Below, one piece after another: positions 59,192 through 64,000 of a stretch of 64,000 nt of DNA. The notes below the pieces were generated by a model. It did not search any database. It had not been told where the DNA came from and saw nothing but the letters and a program-made list of their open reading frames with translations. The stretch lies in contig NZ_JAKKFH010000034.1 in NCBI RefSeq assembly GCF_022230925.1, positions 248,001 through 312,000 of the forward strand, read 5' to 3'. The stretch is from Micromonospora alfalfae. Lineage in GTDB: Bacteria > Actinomycetota > Actinomycetes > Mycobacteriales > Micromonosporaceae. Both the position numbers and the translations under genes were made by a program. Every line of letters begins with the position of its first letter. The stretch's first letter is position 1.

Positions 59192-60379
59192 TCAGCGCGA
59201 CCGCAGACCGGTGGAGACGCCCAGCGCCGACGCGACCGGAGCGGTGGCGTAGACGCCCGGGGCGTGCTGACCGTCCATCGGCCGGGTGGACGCACCCACC
59301 CGGCCGGCGACCTCACGAACCACCTTGACCAGGGCCTCGACGTGGTTGTCCATCGCCGCGACCCGCAACAGCGGTGCCGCCACCCGACCGTCTGACGAGA
59401 CGGTCACGGCCACCGTGTGCGACGGCGCCGAGGTCGCGGTGATCGCGTCCACGAGCGGACCGAGCGGCGCGTCGAAGCGGCCCCGCAGCGCCATGCAGCG
59501 GTGCGTCCAGCCGCCGCCGCGCAACCCACGCCAACTCTCCGCCGGCGCCTCGGGCACCAGGTCCAGACCGGCGGCCGAGACGATGGCCGCGCGCAGCTCC
59601 TCCCTGCCCAGCGGGCGATGTGCCAGCCCCGCCGAGGTCAGCGCCTTGCCGAGCCTGCCGATCCCGGCCGCCACCGTCCGGTGCACGCCGGTCAGCCCAC
59701 CGCCGCGGCTCACCGCCTCGACCCGGGCGTCCCGGACGGTGAGCCGCACCGCCACCCACACGGTCCGGTGGGCAGCCGGCGGCGCACCGGGTGCCGGGTA
59801 CCAGACCAACGTGTGCGCGACGACCTGGGCCCGGGAGACCGGGGCGCTGAAGTCGGTGAGCACCCGCAGCGCGCGGTCCACCGCGGCGGCGTCGACGGAG
59901 CCGACCGCCGCACCGGTCGCGGACTGCAGGGCGACGGCCGCGAACCAGCCCTGGTCGTCACGCCCGATGCCGAGCCGGGTGCCTCGGTCGGTCAGCTCGA
60001 TGACGCTCAGCTCAGGAGCGAGCGCAGCCAACCTCGGGTCGGTCGCGGTGCCGCCGGCCAGCGCGGCCGACGCCCGCTCACCGCGTCGCCGCAACCGCCG
60101 GCGCAGCAGCAGGTCCTCGAACCACCAGCGGCCACCCCGACGGGCGAAGGCCGCCAGGACGACCAGCAGCGCCGCGGCGCCCGCCGCGGCGAGCACCCAG
60201 CTCGGCCCGGCCGTGGCGGCCCAGACGCCGACCACGCACAACTCCAGTACGACGAGCTGCCCGACGAGCACGGGGCCGACCCGCCCACGGCCGGGCCGCT
60301 CAGCCGGGGGCACCGGCCGGCTCGGAACGTCGACAGGGTCCGTGACCGCTCGGGCGGGTGGCGCCTGAACCTGCGTCAT
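59192..60379 (-). CDS. eccE: EccE: membrane component of type VII secretion
   Basis: 395-residue protein with two N-terminal membrane helices (~38-75: LVGQLVVLELCVVGVWAA and WVLAAAGAAALLVVLAAF). An RRRLRRRGERA basic stretch and a large soluble C-terminal domain follow. This is the layout of EccE, which sits at the periphery of the ESX membrane complex. GCAGGAGGGA precedes the ATG at 60379. It converges with eccD (10-base gap) and diverges from eccB. Confidence 0.85.
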   Translation of the reverse strand: MTQVQAPPARAVTDPVDVPSRPVPPAERPGRGRVGPVLVGQLVVLELCVVGVWAATAGPSWVLAAAGAAALLVVLAAFARRGGRWWFEDLLLRRRLRRRGERASAALAGGTATDPRLAALAPELSVIELTDRGTRLGIGRDDQGWFAAVALQSATGAAVGSVDAAAVDRALRVLTDFSAPVSRAQVVAHTLVWYPAPGAPPAAHRTVWVAVRLTVRDARVEAVSRGGGLTGVHRTVAAGIGRLGKALTSAGLAHRPLGREELRAAIVSAAGLDLVPEAPAESWRGLRGGGWTHRCMALRGRFDAPLGPLVDAITATSAPSHTVAVTVSSDGRVAAPLLRVAAMDNHVEALVKVVREVAGRVGASTRPMDGQHAPGVYATAPVASALGVSTGLRSR

Positions 60380-60540
60380 CGCTGACTGTCCCTCCTGCAC
60401 GGTACGACCCTGCGCCGGTCGGTCCGGTGCCGGCCACGAGCGGTGGTCCCAAGGAACCACCGTCGGCCCCTTATCGTAGGGAAGCCCGCGACGGCACCCC
60501 GACCCTGATCGTCGCGGATCCACCCCGCCGGAGGTAAGTC

Positions 60541-62160
60541 ATGCGGACCCGCCGCGATCAGGTGCAGGCGTACCGCTTCGTCACCCGCCGCATCGTCTCC
60601 GCCTTGCTGTCGGGCGATCCGGAGACCACCAACCTGCCGATGCGACGGCTCGGCATGGCCGTCTTCGGCAGTGTCCTCACCGCGGCCATCGTGCTCGGCG
60701 GGGTGGGCGCCTACGGCCAGTTGACCGGTGGCACGGCGCCGCTGGACGACCAGACCCTTGTCATCGAAAGGGAGACCGGCGCGACGTACGTGTTCATCGG
60801 GGGCAAGCTGCACCCGACGCTGAACTACACCTCGGCCCGCCTCATCGTGAACGACGCGAGTGCCCAGGTGCGGACGATGTCCCAGGCGTCGCTGCGGGAC
60901 CGGCCCCGCGGCGTCACCGTCGGCATCGTCGGGGCGCCGGACGCCCTGCCGGACCGCAAGTCGCTGACCGGGCTGCCCTGGTCGGTCTGCGACGTGCCCG
61001 ACCCGGTCGACCGGCAGCGGTCCAGCACCCGACTGGTGATCGACCGGGCGCTGCCCGGCGGCACGCCGCTGGGTGACCGGGCGGTGCTGGTCTCGGTGAA
61101 CGACCAGCGATACCTGGTCACCAACAACACCCGACTCCAGCTACTCGATCCGTCCCGCACGATCACGGCGCTGCGGATGGCCGGCACCGAGCGACTCCAG
61201 GTCGGGCAGCAACTGCTCAACGCCGTACCGGCCGGGCCACCGCTGCGCCGGCCGTCGCTGCCCGGTGAGGGCGAGCCCAGCAGTCGCACGGTGGCCGGGC
61301 AGTCGCACGACGTCGGTTCGGTGTTCAAGGCCGCCGGGCGGCACTACGTGCTGACCCGGGACGCTCTCGTCTCGATCAGTGAGATCACCGCTCTGCTGCT
61401 CGTCAGCAACGGCGGTCGGATCACCGACATCACCCCGAACCAGGCCAGCGAGGCGTTCGAGGAACGGCGGATCGAGGAGGACGGGGTGCCCCCGACGATG
61501 CCCGCCCTCTACCCGGCCCAGCCCGGTCAGACCACGCTGTGCGCGACGTACCGCAAGGGCAGCGCGGGCGGCCCGCCGACCACCACCCTGGAGGTCTTCG
61601 ACCGGGTGCCGAGCGAGTTGACCGACAGCGATCCGGGCCTGGTGCCGGTGCGCCAGACCAGGCGCGACGCCGTACGCACCGCTGAGGCGGTGCTGCTGCC
61701 CGGCGGCAAGGGTGTCATCGCGCAGGCCTCGCCGGGCGCCGGGACCAGCGGGTCCGGTGCCGCCGGGTCGACGATCTACCTGATCAGCCCGCAGGGCATC
61801 CGGTATCCGCTCGGCTCGGCGGCGACACTGGACGTGCTCGGTTACGGCGGGATCACCCCGCTGGCGGTGCCCGGCTCCCTGCTCGCGCTGATCCCGACCG
61901 GGCCGACGCTGGACCGCGAGGACGCGTTCGCCGTCTTCGCCGCCGACGGGCCGGCACCGAGCGCACCGCCGTCGGCCGCGCCGAAGTCGGGCTCACCATC
62001 AGCGGCGCCGCCCTCGGGCACGCCGTCCGCGGCGTCACCGTCGGGGTCGTCCTCCGCTGCGCCACCGTCGGGGTCGACGTCGTCGAGTCCGGCCGGTGGC
62101 ACGCCGTCGAGCGGCGGGACCGGCGGGGGGTCCACGGAATCGATCGGCACCGACGGCTGA
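60541..62160 (+). CDS. eccB: EccB: type VII secretion membrane/periplasmic subunit
   Basis: 539-residue single-pass protein. The N-terminus (MRTRRDQVQAYRFVTRRIVSALL) and the helix at ~38-62 are diagnostic of EccB. The large extracytoplasmic repeat domain contains TGATYVFIGGKLHPTLNYTSARLI (read in parts) and the Cys pair in WSVCDVPDP and TTLCATYRKG. The C-terminal ~70 residues are a Ser/Pro/Gly/Ala-rich tail. GGAGG precedes the ATG. It forms the periplasmic part of the ESX core complex. Confidence 0.95.
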   Translation: MRTRRDQVQAYRFVTRRIVSALLSGDPETTNLPMRRLGMAVFGSVLTAAIVLGGVGAYGQLTGGTAPLDDQTLVIERETGATYVFIGGKLHPTLNYTSARLIVNDASAQVRTMSQASLRDRPRGVTVGIVGAPDALPDRKSLTGLPWSVCDVPDPVDRQRSSTRLVIDRALPGGTPLGDRAVLVSVNDQRYLVTNNTRLQLLDPSRTITALRMAGTERLQVGQQLLNAVPAGPPLRRPSLPGEGEPSSRTVAGQSHDVGSVFKAAGRHYVLTRDALVSISEITALLLVSNGGRITDITPNQASEAFEERRIEEDGVPPTMPALYPAQPGQTTLCATYRKGSAGGPPTTTLEVFDRVPSELTDSDPGLVPVRQTRRDAVRTAEAVLLPGGKGVIAQASPGAGTSGSGAAGSTIYLISPQGIRYPLGSAATLDVLGYGGITPLAVPGSLLALIPTGPTLDREDAFAVFAADGPAPSAPPSAAPKSGSPSAAPPSGTPSAASPSGSSSAAPPSGSTSSSPAGGTPSSGGTGGGSTESIGTDG

Positions 62161-62248
62161 GCAGCTTCGACGGGTCGCCCGGAGTCGCACTGGTGGACTA
62201 ACCTGGATGTCGCTGACGGTTGTCAACCAGAACGACGGGGATGTTGCC

Positions 62249-62617
62249 ATGGCCGGGCGTACGGAAGTCGACCTGTTGTCCCTTGAGGACTTCCACGAGC
62301 ACCTGGCCTCGCGGTTGAGCCAGGCCGAGTCGGTGCTGCGCAAGCTCAACACCGAGATGCAGTGCCGTCCTCCGGCGCTGGGCTCGTTCTTCGACGCCAC
62401 CGACAAGGCGCGTCGCTACAGCGAGGTCCACCAGTCCTATGTCGACCAGGCCGAGCGCATCAGGCAGGCGGTGCTGGCGGCGCAGCAGGCGACCAGCACG
62501 ATCCTGAACAACTACCGCACCGCCGAGGCGCGCAACGCGGCCAACGCCGACGATGTCACCGCCGCGCTGACCCCTGTCGACCGGGCGTTTCAGGCGAAGG
62601 AGGACGGGCGTGTCTGA
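62249..62617 (+). CDS. Small ESX-associated helical protein with YxxxE motif
   Basis: 122-residue alpha-helical protein beginning MAGRTEVDLLSLEDFHEHLASRL. A helix-turn-helix hairpin includes STILNNYRTAEARN, where YRTAE fits the YxxxD/E type VII signal. No WxG is seen at the turn. It is probably an EspC/PE-like secreted partner of the following gene, which it overlaps by eight bases. An in-frame ATG at 62207 would add 14 residues but lies only three bases after a possible -10 TAACCT. Confidence 0.8.
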   Translation: MAGRTEVDLLSLEDFHEHLASRLSQAESVLRKLNTEMQCRPPALGSFFDATDKARRYSEVHQSYVDQAERIRQAVLAAQQATSTILNNYRTAEARNAANADDVTAALTPVDRAFQAKEDGRV

Positions 62618-63905
62618 ATACACCCAGCGCTACCAGGGCAACAGCCACCAGCAGCTGTACGACGGCCTGATGGCGGGCAAGCCGGAGCAGATCGAGGGCG
62701 TGGCCACCCAGTGGGCCGAGGTCAAGGGCATCCTCGACGGCCTCGGCCGGGATCTGGGCGGCGACCTCGACAAGCTCAGCAACACGTGGACGGGGTCGGC
62801 GGGTCGGGAGTTCCATCGGCGACTCAGCCTGATCGTCGCCCACACCGACGCGTTGGGCGAAGGGATGGCCGGCATCAAGCAGGGGTTGACCATGATGGCC
62901 GACCATCTGCGCGACGCCCACAAGCAGGCCGAGAGCCCTGAGGAGACCGACGACAACGACAAGGCGATCGGCGGCGCGATCAAAGGTGGCGCGGTCTTCG
63001 GTCTGACCGGTCTGATCGTCGGGGGCATCGCGGGGCACCAGCAGGACAAGGCAGAGCAGGAGAAGGCCCACCAGCGGATGGTGAACCTGGTGGCCGGCCT
63101 GGCCAACAGTTACGAGATCTCGGCCTACGACCGGGTGGTCGAACCACCCCCGCCCGACCCGGATACTCCGAGCACCGCCCGCAAGGATCCGACGACGTCA
63201 CAGAGCGTCTCGGCCATCGCCAGGGTGACCGGTGGCCCCACCACCGGCGCGGACTCCGGGCACACCGGCGACGCGACCATCTCGACGCCCGACCGGGTTG
63301 CCCAACTGCCTGGCGACGGTTCGACGCCGGGCGATGTCGGCTCGGGCACCGGCGGCAGCCCTGCTGTCGGTGCCGCGCCGATCGGTGCTGGCAATGACTT
63401 CGCTGACCGCGGCACCTCCCTCGCCGGCGCCGACCCTCTGGTCGGCGGCGCGCTGCTCGGCGGTGGTGCCGCCGGGCTGGCCGGGCTGTCCGGGCCGGTC
63501 GGCGCGCCCACTGCGGCGAGCACCGGTCCCGGCCTGCTCTACGGAGCACCGGGCGGGTCACCGGCCGGCGGGGTGTTGCGCAGCGGCGCGCTGGCCGGCT
63601 CGGGCAACGCACCCCCCGCCTCGGCTCGACCGACCGGCGGTGGTGCGGCTCCGGCGGAGACCCGCGCCGCCAACGGGGTCGGGCGCAGCATCGACGGCCA
63701 GCGTGGTGGGAGCGGCGGACGCCCGGCCATGACCGGTGGCAACGCCCGACCGGGGTCCGGCGGCGGCCGGCCCGGTGTGCTCGGCGGGCAGGGTCGCGCG
63801 CAGGATGACGACTCCGACGAGCGGCTGACCTGGTTGACCGAGGACGAGATGGTGTGGCAGGGCGACGAGAAGGCCGCACCGCCGGTGCTCGGCACCGGCG
63901 ACTGA
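62610..63905 (+). CDS. PPE/WXG-like type VII secretion substrate with Gly/Pro-rich region
   Basis: 431-residue protein. The N-terminal ~110 residues are helical with an ESX-type turn TWTGSAGREF (WTG, ~residues 60-62). A glycine-rich hydrophobic segment (~120-145: IGGAIKGGAVFGLTGLIVGGIAG) follows, then a long disordered Thr/Gly/Pro/Ala-rich region (~180-400). The acidic C-terminus reads LTWLTEDEMVWQGDEK. This layout fits a PPE-like or LXG-like secreted effector or structural partner of the preceding small protein. Its function is not known. Confidence 0.82.
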   Translation: MSEYTQRYQGNSHQQLYDGLMAGKPEQIEGVATQWAEVKGILDGLGRDLGGDLDKLSNTWTGSAGREFHRRLSLIVAHTDALGEGMAGIKQGLTMMADHLRDAHKQAESPEETDDNDKAIGGAIKGGAVFGLTGLIVGGIAGHQQDKAEQEKAHQRMVNLVAGLANSYEISAYDRVVEPPPPDPDTPSTARKDPTTSQSVSAIARVTGGPTTGADSGHTGDATISTPDRVAQLPGDGSTPGDVGSGTGGSPAVGAAPIGAGNDFADRGTSLAGADPLVGGALLGGGAAGLAGLSGPVGAPTAASTGPGLLYGAPGGSPAGGVLRSGALAGSGNAPPASARPTGGGAAPAETRAANGVGRSIDGQRGGSGGRPAMTGGNARPGSGGGRPGVLGGQGRAQDDDSDERLTWLTEDEMVWQGDEKAAPPVLGTGD

Positions 63906-63964
63906 CCACGGCCCGCCGCCGGCACGCCCGCACCACCGGCGGTGCCGCCCCGACGTTGCACGGC

Positions 63965-63995
63965 GCCCCCGATCGGACCCGATCCGGTCGGGGGC
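63965..63995 (+). terminator. Hairpin terminator after the ESX substrate pair
   Basis: GCCCCCGATCGG (63965-63976) and CCGGTCGGGGGC (63984-63995) are inverted copies with one mismatch around ACCCGAT. It lies 60 bases past the last stop codon of the type VII locus. Confidence 0.7.
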
Positions 63996-64000
63996 ACTGC

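Overview
The window is chromosomal DNA of a very high-GC actinomycete, most likely a Micromonospora or close relative. The signs are strong third-position G/C bias, many GTG and TTG starts, overlapping ATGA/GTGA gene junctions, an actinobacterial c-di-AMP riboswitch and a type VII secretion locus. The lineage is an inference, because no rRNA gene is present. No phage, IS element, tRNA or CRISPR array was seen.

Layout. (1) 1-10071: a carbohydrate ABC transporter (minus strand) faces a plus-strand catabolic operon. The operon encodes an SDR dehydrogenase, a GntR/FadR regulator, a galactonate-dehydratase-type enolase, a mutarotase-like protein, a KDPG/KDPGal aldolase, a KDG-type kinase, an SMP-30 lactonase and a yellow/MRJP-like beta-propeller. 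Together these fit an oxidative (De Ley-Doudoroff-like) galactose pathway. (2) 10327-13219: a dienelactone-hydrolase-like enzyme and a Tat-exported FAD oxidoreductase. (3) 13324-21531: a complete kdp potassium-uptake operon, ending in kdpD and kdpE, with a second tiny membrane-protein ORF ahead of kdpF. (4) 21835-27729: a TRM11-like methyltransferase, an orphan zf-HC2 protein and several small regulators and enzymes, including a WYL regulator that faces a VOC protein across a near-perfect operator palindrome. (5) 27762-33433: a beta-oxidation operon (acyl-CoA dehydrogenase, thiolase, FadB-like fusion, alpha-methylacyl-CoA racemase). (6) 33434-41318: CtaG/DUF2243, a DUF2786 protein, a DGPF/ECF42-like sigma pair, a methyltransferase, a secreted hydrolase and small stress genes. 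(7) 41393-47094: copper homeostasis (copA, a secreted HxHP protein, copZ, csoR, and a CopB-like pump that appears N-terminally broken). (8) 47395-51430: a YibE/F protein, a ydaO riboswitch with a secreted cell-wall-type protein, a beta-carbonic anhydrase and a small HTH protein. (9) 51476-63905: a type VII secretion locus (mycP, two WXG100 genes, eccC, eccD, eccE, eccB, and a candidate substrate pair).

Structured intergenic DNA stands out. Three long hairpins (10095-10156, 21740-21812, 33429-33488) lie at gene ends. In the third, a TGATCA palindrome supplies the stop codons of two convergent genes at once. Several other strong hairpins separate convergent genes and look like bidirectional terminators.
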